A stretch of 64,000 nucleotides of DNA from Ailanthus altissimus (GCA_946807835.1 CAMPEX010000001.1:263001-327000), one strand, 5' to 3'. Shown: positions 1-11,468, numbered from the stretch's first letter. The notes: a model not told the origin generated them from the letters alone. Translations and numbers: made by a program.

Positions 1-3000
1 AATACATATCAAATACATATTTAATTTTGACGGAAGTGTGAAACTTGCAATAAACACAATAAATAAAATATATTAATTGCATTAATATATTTACTGGGTA
101 GAGAACTGATCTCAACGTGTAACGCTATACACGTATATCCCTAGAGTCCACATGGAGACCAACTCGTGGGCAGTTCTAGTCACTAACATGATGGGTTTGG
201 TGAGCTAGAACAGCAGCCCTATATGCAGCACCGAGTTTAACTCTTAAACTCCAAAATGGCCGGTGTGTGTTTTTATCCTTTTCTCCAAAAGGATAAGAAA
301 TAGAGAATTTGAAGCAATCCACTATTACTTCAATTGGAAGCATAGAAAAAAATGAAATAATTTCATTTTTTCCTTTTTTTTTTCTTCTTCTTCTCTTTTT
401 TTCTTCTTCTCCATTTCTTTCTTCTTCTTTCTCGGCCATTTTGGCCGACACACCAAAAAATCTAATTTCAATCTCTCTTTCTCTTTATATATCTAATATA
501 TAATAATATAATATATATTATATAATAATAATAAAAAAATACTAATGGGTGCCAACTATTTGGCACCCAAAATATAATATTATTATATAAAATATCTTAT
601 AATATAATATAATATAAAAATATATTATATAATATAAAAATATATTATATAATATAATAAAAGAGATATTTTTATTATTTAACAATTAGATAATCAAAGT
701 ATAAAATAATCATTTTGCCCCTCATAAATAGTTACCAAGTTTACCCTCTAGTGGGTCCCACCAAACCTGTACTTCACCGAGGGTCCATAATGTGCCACGT
801 GTCATTATACAATTCGTAAATAACAATTATTGACTAATTGTTATATTTAATACTTAAATACAGACACGCACGTATTTCTGTGATACTGTTAAATATTACT
901 GGATTAAACACTTTAATCTGATACGTTGCCCCAGTGCACAACGAGTACACTCCATATCTCAGGACTCCTTAGGTCTCATGCCCGATTCGTCAAATGGAAC
1001 TATTCCATGAGTCCGTGAGAAATGCCCCATGCACACATCATGGATATTACAAATTAGCACGTTGAACCATGCAAGCTGAGGTTACAATGCATACGTATAG
1101 TCTTTCCGTCATGATATCTTGGATGTGTGGGGATATAGATTATCACCCTCAAATCCCCTAGTGCTCATCCATGTATTATCTCCAGACTTGTATCTCATTG
1201 AATAATATGTGTAAACTCTTTTGCCATATTGTTCCACCCTGGCGGAACTCTTTCCCGGGATTAATGCTTGTGGCCACAAGACTTTTCAAGATACAATCTC
1301 AAAGTATCTGGATATCGAACTCCCTATATGAGCTAACAGATCCCATATTTGTACACATCGGACTCCATACCTAGCGACACCCAGCTGTTACACCATGAAA
1401 GATTTGTGACATGCGTAGAACTAAAGTATGGTGGATCACTTACAAGTCCATCGTGGCACTCAGGTCAAAGGACCACGTATACTACTCAATTCGAGAGAAC
1501 CCACCATTGATGGCTTACATTGAGTGTCTATCGAAGGCCCTCGTAAGTCTGTCCCATATCCAGTCCTAACTGGGTACCTATATGTCAATACGAGGTCAGC
1601 TAGGAATGACTATCTATACCTTATAGGTACGACATATGCTGATCTATATAAAAGGGTATCCACCGACAGACCTGCAATAGCAGAAATAGATCAGAGACAA
1701 TAATTCGAGAACATACTTGCACAACTAGCATTTCCTGGCACCTAATTATAACTCTTGTAACTATGCAGTTACTAGTATATTCTCAGGTCTATGTCCCATT
1801 ACAGACAAGGCCCTAACTCTTGGATCTGCTGAGTATTATAACCAGCTAACACTTAACTGTACGAACATTTAGCATTTATATCTCTCAGCGTGGCTGACTA
1901 TAAGCCCTTATTGTTGGGGTGTTGTTAAATTACTAGGGTGCCTGTATGTGGGTTGTGTTCATCATACAAAACAATATACATATCTCATACATATATGTGT
2001 ACAGTGAAAGATTAAATACAATGAACACATAAAATACATTTAATAAACAGAAAATCGAGATTGAGAAATATCACCTATAAAGCCTTTGGATTTATTTGCT
2101 TTAAGTTCACCATGAAATGAATCTTTGATCAATCCTAGCAATCAACAAGGGTGGGTTTGATTGTCTAGAATAGCAGTATGTTAATCCAGCATCTTTGTTT
2201 AACTCTTAAACATGATTCAAAGTTAAACTATTTAACTTAATTAAATTTATTTTTCCTTTTATTCAACTCTTGAATAAATAAAACAATTCTCCTTTTTAGT
2301 TATTGCATTTAGTAACCATTTGTCTAATTTGTTTTGTTGTTCTAACACTTAAAACACAAAACAAAGAATTTCAATTTCTCAAATTGAAATGGCTCCTAAA
2401 ATTGCAAAACCAAAAAACTAAAAACTTATTGATTTTGAATTTCATTTCACTTTATATACTAATGTATTAATTTCAAATTAATTTGAATTTCATTTGCATT
2501 TCATTTGGCTTAACCTAACCTTAGTTAACATTTAACCTTAGTTAGATTATTTTAACTTAACCTTTAAGTTAATAAATATTTAATTAATTTAACCATAGTT
2601 AACTAACTTAACCATGGTTAGGTTAACCTTTACTTAACCTTTAAGTAAGGTTAACTTAACCATATGGTTAACTTTTAACCTTAGTTAAGTTAAATCATTT
2701 ATTTAACAATTAAATAAATAAATATTTATTTTAATTATTTAACAATTAAATAATCATAAAGTAAAATTACTTTTATATCCTTACTAGGTTATCAAGTTAA
2801 CCTAAAGTGGGTCCCGCCATTTAACCATATACTTTAGTTAACTTAACCTTAGTAATTACTGAATTATACTGTATTGAACAATTCAATACGGTACACTGCC
2901 CAAGTGCTCAAAGAGTACATTTCATATTAGGGCTCTTTAGGTCTATACCCGATTTGTCAAATGAAACTATTCCATTAATCCGTAATCAATGCCCCATGCA

Positions 3001-4214
3001 CACATTACGAATATTACAAATCAGCGTGTCAGACCATACAAGTTGAGGTCATAATGTATACGTATAATCCTTCCATCATTTATACCCCGGATGTGCGGGG
3101 ATATAGATCAGCACCGTCAAATCCCCATTTGCTCATCCATAATCCTATCTCCAGATTCATATCTCGATAAACAATATACGCAAACACTTTTGCTATATTG
3201 TTTAACCCTGTGGGAAACTCTTTTCCCGGGTTTATGCTTGTGGTCACAAGATTTTATGAAATACAATCTCGGAGCATCGGATATACAACTTACCTACGTA
3301 AGCTGACGGATCCCATATCTACACACACCGGACTCTTTGAGCATCGGACCATACCCAGCGACACATAGCAGTCAGACCATGAAAGGTCTCTGAGATATGT
3401 GGAACCAAAGCATGATGGATCACTCATAAGACCACCATGGCACTCAGGTCAAAGGACCACGAATACTACTCAACTTGAGAGGACCTTTCTTTGATGGTTT
3501 CATAGGATATCTATTGGGGTCCTCGTGAGTCTGTTCAGTATCCAGTCCTGACTGGATACCCGCATGCCTATACAAGCTCTAAGCTCATGGTCAGCTAAGA
3601 ACAACCATCTGAACCAGTCAGATATAGACATACACTAATCTATATATTGTGAATTCAATAATAGACCCGCATTGGTGATCATAGATCAAGAACATTATCT
3701 TTTATACACACTTACATAATGATATTTCTTAACACCTATTGCAACTCTTTGCAATTATATCATTACAAGTATACTCTCAGGTCTTTGTCCCATTATAGAC
3801 AAGGTTCTAACTCTTTAGACCTCGTTGACTCTTATAACTTGATAACTATTAACAGTGTTAACTTTTAGCATTTATAACTCTCAGCTTTGATAACTATTAG
3901 TTCTGATCTAAACTCCTTTAGATCAGATCTGAAATATTAATTGTTAATATTTATACAATAAATATTAACAATTAATATTCATACAATATTAGAATGGCAT
4001 GTGAGCACCAGCTCCAACACTTATCTAAACTCGTTTAGATCTGATCTGAACTCTTTTAGATCTGATCTGAACTCTTTTAGATCGTACAATATTTGTAATG
4101 TTACATGCATAGTACTATATAAATGGGTATTAGCAATTTAATGGGAATGTACACTTGTACAAAGACATAAGTATATGTACATTTAGGGATGGTACGTAAG
4201 TATCGACCCTAACA
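1..4214 (-). mobile_element. LTR of a Ty1/copia element (element G), interrupted by a nested solo LTR
   Basis: Non-coding LTR. The window opens inside it, roughly 65 bp after its edge judged against the related LTR at 53194-55814. It resumes at 4020 after a nested insertion and ends at 4214 with ACCCTAACA; read on the minus strand it starts TGTTAGGG. Immediately right of 4214 is ATTTC, and the gypsy gag sequence it broke continues there with no PBS or PPT, so this is either a solo LTR or a terminal LTR; the left flank is not visible. It contains a CT-rich tract (about 365-435), a hairpin at 547-568, and the core block (about 900-1800) shared by all copia-type LTRs in the window. Reading frames inside it are not genes. 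Family assignment rests on similarity to 53194-55814. Confidence 0.8.
1912..4019 (-). mobile_element. Nested solo LTR, copia-type, TSD CTTAT
   Basis: The element runs TGTTGGGG...CTCCAACA and is flanked by perfect 5-bp direct repeats CTTAT (1907-1911 and 4020-4024). Removing it restores the surrounding LTR. It is 2108 bp with no coding sequence, so it is a solo LTR left by LTR-LTR recombination. It is the same family as the solo LTR at 49683-51859: the first bases, the TTAACC/GGTTAA-rich block (about 2505-2700) and the core block (about 2880-3800) align. By the position of TGTTGG in related elements with a known PPT, its sense strand is minus. Confidence 0.93.
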
Positions 4215-4645
4215 ATTTCTGCCCAAGTTCTTATAGACCTCAGCCTCAAAGAGTATAGTTAACTCTTTACTTTATCTTTCAAAGAAAAAGGGAAAATTTT
4301 AAGCTTAACAGTGTCTATTGGTTCAGGTTGATTATGGAAGGTAGCAATTACTTCTTCAAATTTCCTAACATGTATATAAGGATTTTCATTATCTAAACCA
4401 TAAAAAGTGGGCAGAAGTTGTATCATTCCCGGTTCAAAATCTGAATATGGTGTGTTAGGTGGAAATATAATGCATGATGATGTGGCTGTGCGAGTAGAAT
4501 GCAAGTAATCTTTTAGAGTTCTAATAGGATTATTTTCGTGTTGGCTCATTGTGTTAGAATTACAAGATGAACTAGATGGTGAATTCTCTTCACTTACAAA
4601 TTTTGACAGTGATTCTAATTTTACTTCTCTCACAATCTTTCTCAT
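4215..4645 (-). pseudogene. Gypsy element A: N-terminal gag fragment, truncated
   Basis: A minus-strand frame starting at 4645 encodes the N-terminal gag region of an Athila/Tat-like Ty3/gypsy element. Recognisable pieces are RTLKDYL, CIIFPPNTP, MIQLLPTFYGLDNENPY and the stretch ending FPFSLKDKVKS, closely parallel to gag of elements B and C. The codon after KVKS, tryptophan in C, is a TAA stop here. Only about 45 bp further the LTR ending at 4214 cuts the gene, so the rest of element A lies beyond the window's left edge. In an active element gag forms the virus-like particle; this copy cannot. Confidence 0.85.
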
Positions 4646-5433
4646 TTGTCTCTAAGTTGATGCATAAATCCTAACAATTGTTTTTTTTTTACTATATTTT
4701 TTTAATGAAGGAAATTCTCAAGGAAAAATTAAGAAGTAAAATAAAACACAACAAGAAATAGAAATGAGTTAGGCAGTAAGACCAACCATGAAATATAAAT
4801 ATAAAATACAATAAATAAAAAAAGATAATAAACTATAAAATACAATAAATGAAAAAAAATGTACAATAATTAAATAAATAAAAACTACAATAAATAAATA
4901 AAAGAAAAAGCGCAATAAAAAAATAAAATAAAATAAAATATAAAGTACAATAAATAAATAAAAAAATAAAGTGCAAAGTACAATAAATAAATAAAAGAAA
5001 ATAAACTGTAATAAATAAATAAAATAACATAAATTAAGTTAGGCGGTAGAACCAACCATTAAAATAAAGATACAACAAATTAACTAAAGAAATAAAGTGC
5101 AATAAAAGAATAAAATGCAATAAATAAATAAAGGAAATAAAATAAAGTACAAGGTACGATAAATAAATAAAAGAAAATAAAGTGCGAAGTATAATAAATA
5201 AATAAAAGAAAATGAACTAAGTTAGGCGGTAAAATCAGCCATTAAAATGAAATAAAATACAATAAATTAACTAAAAAAATAAAATAAGTAAGGTGGTAAA
5301 ACCAACCATGAATAATAAAACATATTCAATAAAGGAAATAAATTTAAAAACTAAAATCTTACAAAGAAAAGAAAATGTACAAAGTTACCGCTTTAGTATT
5401 GATAAACGCAACCTACTTTTGCTTAGTGTGCCT
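4646..5433 (-). repeat. Element A 5' untranslated leader, AT-rich repeats
   Basis: Between the PBS and gag of element A lies an AT-rich, low-complexity leader built of variants of AATAAATAAATAAAAG and AAGTACAAT. A more conserved unit, reading GTTAGGCGGTARAACCAACC on the plus strand, recurs near 4768, 5037, 5221 and 5287. Translations of this region (F/Y/I/L-rich peptides) are low-complexity artefacts. Confidence 0.75.
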
Positions 5434-5450
5434 CCTCGACCACGGCTCCA
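5434..5450 (-). promoter_or_regulatory. Primer-binding site of element A
   Basis: On the minus strand the sequence right after the LTR end (...GTAAACA AATT) is TGGAGCCGTGGTCGAGG. It is a decayed form of TGGCGCCGTTGCCGGGG, the PBS known from Athila-type elements (tRNA-Asp). Its place between LTR and leader fixes the orientation of element A. Confidence 0.75.
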
Positions 5451-5455
5451 AATTT

Positions 5456-7011
5456 TGTTTACGTTCAAAATGTAATGTGGCTCACAATATATATTGAGGT
5501 GTCGATCCTACGAAGAAGCTTTTGGAAAAATAGGTTGGTGAAGTAAAATATTAAAGCAGTAGCAAAAGAGAAAATTAATTAATTGGTTTAAGTGGATGAG
5601 ATAGAATTGTTTATGAATTGAGAAAAATGTCTTATGATGATACAAGCAAGTCTTCGAGAATCAAAATTATGTTTTATAAATCTACTCTACACTTGATTCA
5701 ATGTTTATAACTCAATTGAAAGTTTCACATCCAAAACAATCAATCGGAAGATAGGTAAAATATAGCACATTTAATAACACATGTATTTGATATGACTAAA
5801 CTCTTTGCAAATATTAACACAAACCATGTTCATTTATACAAGTTATCTAAGATCGATAATATATCATTTTGACAATAATGCAGTAAAAGATTAACTTGAA
5901 TATCAAACAGTTATTGTCTTTACATGTTATCCAAGATCGATAATATATCAATTGACAATATTACAGTAAAAGATTAACATGTAAAACAATATAACCAATA
6001 ATAATTATAATTCAACAAGAATCACATAAAAAAAAGTATAACTGAAAATATATGAAACATGAGAATTATAACCTCTGAATTATAGAAAATAAAATCGATA
6101 AGAGTTTAGGCACAACTAAACTTATAAATATTTGTAGCTCTTAACAAAGTATCAAAGCATAAAAGTAAGTTTATTAAACATAAAATTTGATCTCTTAACC
6201 TTGCCAAGAACTCTAGTCTAGGTTATGCATGTTAATGAGAAAAAAATAAGAGAGAATTATCTAATATTGAAAACGTTCTAAAAGTGTCCTTATATAGGCA
6301 ATGAATAAAAATATGTTAAGTGTGACTTCAATCTTCAATAATTTAGGCCAACCACTCATTCACCCATTACAATACTTTTTTGATAATGTAAATGATCGAT
6401 ATAGCCTTTTTGGCCAACATAAAAGTTGTAGCATTTTGTCTCTTCTTTCCATAGGCACTAAGTTCATATACATTAGATAAGTATCCAGTGAGATATGGGC
6501 ATAATTCCAAAGATATATCAGATTTCAACAACCCTTTTACCCACTTGCAATACAATTTGGTCCATGATAACGGCTGATTTGGACTTTACCATCAACATAA
6601 GAGTTGTTGATAATTAAGTTAGTATTTTACAGCTTTAATAATTATACCAATTAAGTATGTATTTTGTGAGATAAGGGTCAAATACATGAGTTGGGTCAAG
6701 CTAAGCAGAAGTTGTAACCCAATTCTATTGTATCTCAATTTTTGGCTCATAACATGTTGGATTTGGCTTTTCAACCGTTCTTCAAGTTTGTGTAAGAGTG
6801 AGTCATGTTACTCCAGGTTCAAGAATTTATTCATTTCAATTTCTACATTGAGAGTTATGTCTATTTTACCTAAACTTGTGCAAATAACATTTATTAATCA
6901 CAATTTAACGAGAACACTTTATTTCAAGCTAAAAATACAAAAATGCTAAAATTAGTGACATTAAATGGTGATTGAATCTCTTAATAGATATACATTTTTA
7001 TGTGTTCATCA
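5456..7011 (-). mobile_element. Central LTR shared by gypsy elements A and B
   Basis: On the minus strand this LTR runs TGATGAACAC...AACGTAAACA, 1556 bp. On its left lies a PBS followed by the leader and gag (element A); on its right lies a PPT-like GGGGCTG followed by the 3' end of element B. It therefore acts as 5' LTR of A and 3' LTR of B. A TATATAAGG box on the minus strand (6290-6296 plus flank) is a likely promoter. Two copies of an internal repeat of about 84 bp, containing GATCGATAATATATC, lie near 5850-5975. The LTR pairs with 16591-18133. Confidence 0.9.
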
Positions 7012-8424
7012 CAGCCCCTAATCATCTTATTGTTACTCTCTAGCAATTCAAGCGTACATAGAATATGCAAAACTACCTAAGTATTTCAAACAAAAAGTCA
7101 ATTCAATATCACTGTTGCTATTCTAGTTTTTTCAATTATAACTTCCAAAAATTTTGTGTGTGTGAACTAGGTTGTAACCATCTTACCACAAACCACAACT
7201 GATATAGCCCTAAGAATTTCTCCAATAAAAGCCTCAACTTCATATCCTTACAAGTGTATAACTGTTTAAAAAGTTAGGATTTCTCTCATAGAGTTAGAAA
7301 ACAATTAAGCACTCAAGAAAAAAATCAACTTTAAGGATAGACATACAAACTAACATTGATCCAAATATAGAAAAATCAGTCATTTAGAAATCAATCATTC
7401 TTGATATGCACCAGCTTTAGGACTTCAATTGTCTTGTAAGAATAATACAAATATAACTTGTTGAGAAAACTGCCTTACAAAATATTTGTCATCTAAAATT
7501 GAATAAAGACTTTATTAAACTGAATTGATTCTTCTTTTTTTTCTATTTTTTCTTTTTCTAATATTTTTTTTGTATTTTGCTTTTTTTTTATTTTTTTGAA
7601 GAATACAAGAAAGCATTGCAAAAGTTTCTAACCAAAATATATTATATACAAATGCAACCAACTTATTCCTTAATTCAAATAATATCAATCTAAACAAAAA
7701 TTAACCAATTCAAAGGATCAATGAAGGTTTATGAGCTGTTTTCTCAACCTTTTCACTTACTCACAAACGATATGTGAGATTAGAAAAATATATACTTAAA
7801 CATGAAAATTCTCTTAGCTATATAAATTGAATCATCTATCTTACCACAAGGCTTAACATTGTGCTCAAAACTATTTTAGAAGTCATTTTTTAGTAACCTA
7901 AATAGAAATAATTGCTGAACCTAAATAATTTTGAAATCATACCTAGGTAGAAAAGCAAATTTCTTTATACAATAATTATCAAAACTACAAGCAAAACAAC
8001 AATGCATGAAATATAAAATAAAATGACAAGAAGTTAGTTAAAATACATTTCAAAAGTTAGAAATAAAACTCCTTACTCTGTCATTCTAATTTGACCTATA
8101 ATATGTCTCAAGAGTTCAAGAATGAACTATTTACTCTGCCATTTTAATCAAATGTCAAACCCCATTATTTTTATTTATTTTATTATTATTATTTTTTGAA
8201 TGCAAAATACAATTTATGTCTACTATCCTCTCCCTAAACCAGATGAAACATTGTCCTCAATGTTTAAATAGTAAAAAATAAAATATAGGAGACATTACCT
8301 GAAACGCCAATTATTCAAAAGAAACAAACCTGAGAGGCACTTAAGCAAATATAAACTAAAATGATGATGTTGATAAATAAATAAAATAAAGAAAAATTTA
8401 CAAATGAAGTATTAGATCCAATTT
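7012..8424 (-). other. Element B 3' untranslated region with polypurine tract
   Basis: This 1.4-kb stretch has no believable gene. It ends at the LTR with GGGGCTG on the minus strand, which fits a PPT; element C has TTGGGGGCTG at the matching place. About 7012-8050 is clearly homologous, in reverse, to 46226-47323 of element C, which shows that it is part of the element. Short reading frames here (for example near 7515-7697) are A/T-rich artefacts. Confidence 0.75.
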
Positions 8425-9045
8425 TCACTTGTTAAGGCCCACTGACCAATCGACCCGAGTTATTGTTGAGTCAAATTCGTAGGTAACTGCTTGTAATTTT
8501 TCAATCAATTCATCTGCATTGGTAGCAAAAATGAGGACCTGTTGCGTCGAATGGGAAATAAAATTTGATTCCACAACTTGATCAAGAAAACAAAGTAAGT
8601 AATCAAAATAGTTATCAACATTTAACAAATCTATGAGTTTTCGATGGATATTCAGTTGGGTCCAAGAGACAATTTGAAATTTTTTTTCCAAGGTACCAAA
8701 ATCACCTGGTAAAGCAATAAAAGCATTTGCATTGTAAAGCATTCTAGTTATACGTTCATGCATGGATGAGACTCGTAATTCTTCCCCTATTATTTTCCTA
8801 GTCAGGTTTTCCACAGCTAAAGTTGTAAGAATAATACCTAAAACTTGACTTCATCCTAAATGTGCAGCTATTGACACATACCCCATTAACCCAAGGCTAC
8901 CCCCTCCATAAATCAAATAGATTTTTTTGGCAGTTAATACTTTTCTTAGATTGTTTTTTGCCTCTACAAACACTTTATTTTCCCTAGGACTAGATCCACA
9001 AAGTACACATATATTTCGGAATTATTGAACTTAGGTTTTCTCCAT
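8425..9045 (-). pseudogene. LOG-like: LOG-like cytokinin riboside 5'-monophosphate phosphoribohydrolase, retro-captured pseudogene
   Basis: Reading the minus strand from ATG at 9045 gives 206 codons plus TGA at 8425, the usual length of a plant LONELY GUY enzyme, which releases free cytokinin bases from nucleotides. Features in order: ICVLCGSSP near residue 12, YGGGSLGLMG near 55, an SSMHER segment near 110, AFIALPGDFGTLEKK near 125, SWTQLNIHRK, LLNVDNYFDYLL and an FDSTITRVDW tail. Family members normally carry PGGxGTxxE; here the second Gly is Asp and the Glu is Lys, so activity would be doubtful even without the breaks. Stops occur at codons 5 and 8 (TAA) and about 74 (TGA). Plant LOG genes normally have several introns; this copy has none, so it derives from a spliced transcript. 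It lies in gypsy element B between integrase and 3' LTR, same strand, and was probably carried as element cargo. Confidence 0.88.
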
Positions 9046-9335
9046 ATCTACACACACCTTTATCACAATATATGAAAATGAAGAAAATGAGGTGTTGTAT
9101 TTATAGAGTACCAAATGATAACAATAATTTTGGTAACCCAACAATATTTCAGAAGAGAGTTAAAAATAAAACACAAAACATTTAAACATAATGACCCATA
9201 TGTATTTTTTAACCAAAAGATTTGAAATAGAATAAAATAAAAATTTTGAAATTAAAACACATGTATATACAAGTAGTTGTGATTGTGGCTCACATCTTTC
9301 TCTGGTTTTACGTCCAGTAACGGCTTAAACGCCCT
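9046..9335 (-). other. Spacer between the extra reading frame and the LOG-like gene
   Basis: About 290 bp of AT-rich sequence with no convincing reading frame. On the minus strand, directly upstream of the LOG-like start, it contains TATAAATACAACACC (near 9090-9105), which could be a TATA box of a separate promoter, but this is only a guess from sequence. Confidence 0.35.
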
Positions 9336-9884
9336 TTATGGATCAGGGATAGGCTTTCCATCCAATTTTCTTATAAATTGGCAAACATGGTCTTTTAGAG
9401 TTAGATTCCCGAGACTATACTGTTGATGTTCATTTTTAAATTTATTCCATAAATCGAGAAGTCCACGTTGCATGAGCCCACTGGGATGCGTCTCAAGAGT
9501 CAATAAGATATCATCCAAAGATTCCTTACTCAGTCTATCCTTAATAAACTGAATTTTATCTTCTTGATTTCTAGATGCAAATCCTAAAGAACAACAACTC
9601 CGGTTACAATTTCGTCGAGCACATTTATGATAGACTTATAACCTCTTAGCTCTTCATCTTTTGGTATAAGAGCTTCTTCTAAAACTAGGCATAAAAGAAA
9701 CAAAATCATTTAAAGACTCACCAGATAATCAAGCCTAGGCTTCAATTAACCAACAAATGTCCGCATGGATATTACTTAACATTAATAGCCTTAGTCTTTC
9801 ATTCCGTGCTTTGTAAATCTTAAGTAGAGCATTTTGAGGCAATGAAGGAAAATGTTTTTTAAGGTTGGCAAGAATACAATCCAT
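9336..9884 (-). pseudogene. Unidentified extra reading frame of element B, decayed
   Basis: A minus-strand frame begins with ATG at 9884 (MDCILANLKKHFPSLPQNAL) and ends at a TAA at 9336 after GKPIPDP. The start and the last 60 codons (MDDILLTLETHPSGLMQRGL...) look like genuine protein sequence. In between there are stops and at least one frame change: a second frame gives EEALIPKDEELRGYKSIINV. I do not recognise a family. The order integrase, this frame, LOG-like gene, PPT puts it where some Athila-like elements carry an extra env-like frame, but I see no signal peptide or membrane segment in the readable parts. It could be native to the element or a second captured gene. Confidence 0.55.
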
Positions 9885-10117
9885 TTTGAAAGAAAGTAAA
9901 AAAGAAAAGAGATGAATGTACGATTTGAGGGACAGCTTTTAGGAAACTGAGAAACCGACTTTAATAGTTACACAGTACCGTATTTGCCACTTGACTGGGA
10001 AATAAAATCACACTGAAAAAAGAAGAAAATAAAATAAAATATGAAAGAAAACAAAAGCAAAAATAAAAATTCAAAAGATAAAATATAGACAAACTATAAA
10101 ATATGGTACAAATAGAT

Positions 10118-11345
10118 TGAACCTGATCAAGCATGATAGACAGGATCCACAAGATGAATCGTTTCTAGGTACATATAGTGGTTTACCTTTTTTCATAACT
10201 TTTCAGCCACTGTCCATTCATTTTAAAAATTTGCCTATCAGTGAGGTCCTCGATTTCGACAGCACCATTAGAAAAAATGTGCCTTGCCACAAATGGACTC
10301 GTCCATCAAGATCTTAACTTTCAAGGTGTAAATGCAATCGAGAATCATAAAAATAGACTCGTTGATTTGGCTCGAAGTGTTTCCTTGAGATTTATTTATC
10401 ATGAGCTGCTTTCATTTTAGCTTTGTAAATCCTGGAGTTGTTATATGAATCACTTTGTAACTCTTCTATTTCTAACAATTGTAACTTTCTCTGAAGACCT
10501 GCAATACTCAAATCAAAGTTAAAGGCTTTGACAGCCCAATAAGCTCTATGCTCTAGCTTAATTGGTAAATGGCAAGCTTTTTCATAGATAAGCCAGTATG
10601 GAGACATTCCTATGATGGTTTTGTATGCAGTGCGATATGCCCATAATGCATTAAAAAGGCGTAGAGACCAATCTTTGCAATTCGAGTTAACCGACTTATC
10701 CAAAATCTGTTTAACCTCTCTATTTGCTAGCTCAGCTTGTTCGTTTATCTGTGGATGGTATGCAGTGGAAACGTTGTGAAGAACACCATACCTATGCATC
10801 AAAGCTTCAAAAGAACCGTTACAGAAATGTGTTTCTTAGTCACTAATGATGACACATGGTATATCATACCTAGATAACACATTTTATTTTAAGAATTTTT
10901 CCACAATTGTATTATCAATAGTACGACAAGCTACAGCCTCCATCTATTTTGATACATATTCAACAGTTAGAAGGATGTAAAGGTAGCAAAATGATGAGAG
11001 AAAATGACCCATAAAATCGATACCCCAATAATCAAATATCTTAATAACAAGAATAGGGTTAAGAGGCATCATATGTCTTCGAGATAAAGTATTTAACTTT
11101 TGACATCTTTTACAGGAATGACAAAAATTATTAGTGTCTTTGAACAAAGTGGGCCAGTAAAGACCATACTGTAAAATTTTTGAAGTTGTCTTTTTCGTAG
11201 AAAAATAACTGCCACAAGCAGTATTATGGCAAAAATTTAAGACACTCGAAACTTCACTTTCAGGAATGCAACATCTCATAAGTTGGTTAGGACAATATTT
11301 GAAAAGATATGGATCATCCCAATAAAAATTACTTACCTCAAACAA
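10118..11345 (-). pseudogene. Gypsy element B: integrase domain
   Basis: The zinc-binding region reads CHNTACGSYFSTKKT then CHSCKRCQKL, the HHCC finger of Ty3/gypsy integrase with its first half eroded. It is followed by MPLNPILVIKIFDYWGIDFM, which holds the first catalytic Asp. The catalytic core then breaks near 10803-10943, where stops and a frame change occur, and resumes with YGVLHNVSTAYHPQINEQAE, which holds the catalytic Glu region, and ALWAYRTAYKT. The C-terminal part (to about 10118) reads through stops as PNQRVYFYDSRLHL. In an active element integrase inserts cDNA into the host genome. Wording is typical of Athila/Tat-type plant gypsy elements. Non-functional. Confidence 0.88.
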
Positions 11346-11468
11346 GAACTTACACTTATCTTGTGCACTCTAGTTAGATGAAAGTTCACCACAAACTAAA
11401 TAATTTACGATATGTGCATACCAAGGTATTTGACTTATAGTGAAAAGATGTTCATTAGGGAAATCATC

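Noticed and set aside
176..503. Lys/Glu-rich and Ser/Phe-rich frames near the left end
   Set aside because: They derive from a CT-rich/GA-rich tract in an LTR and are open on both strands.
8425..9045. LOG-like frame as an active host gene
   Set aside because: It has three in-frame stops, lost the PGGxGTxxE glutamate, has no introns and lies inside a retrotransposon.
9336..9884. Env-like gene assignment for the extra frame
   Set aside because: No signal peptide, transmembrane segment or coiled coil visible in the readable parts; position alone is not enough.
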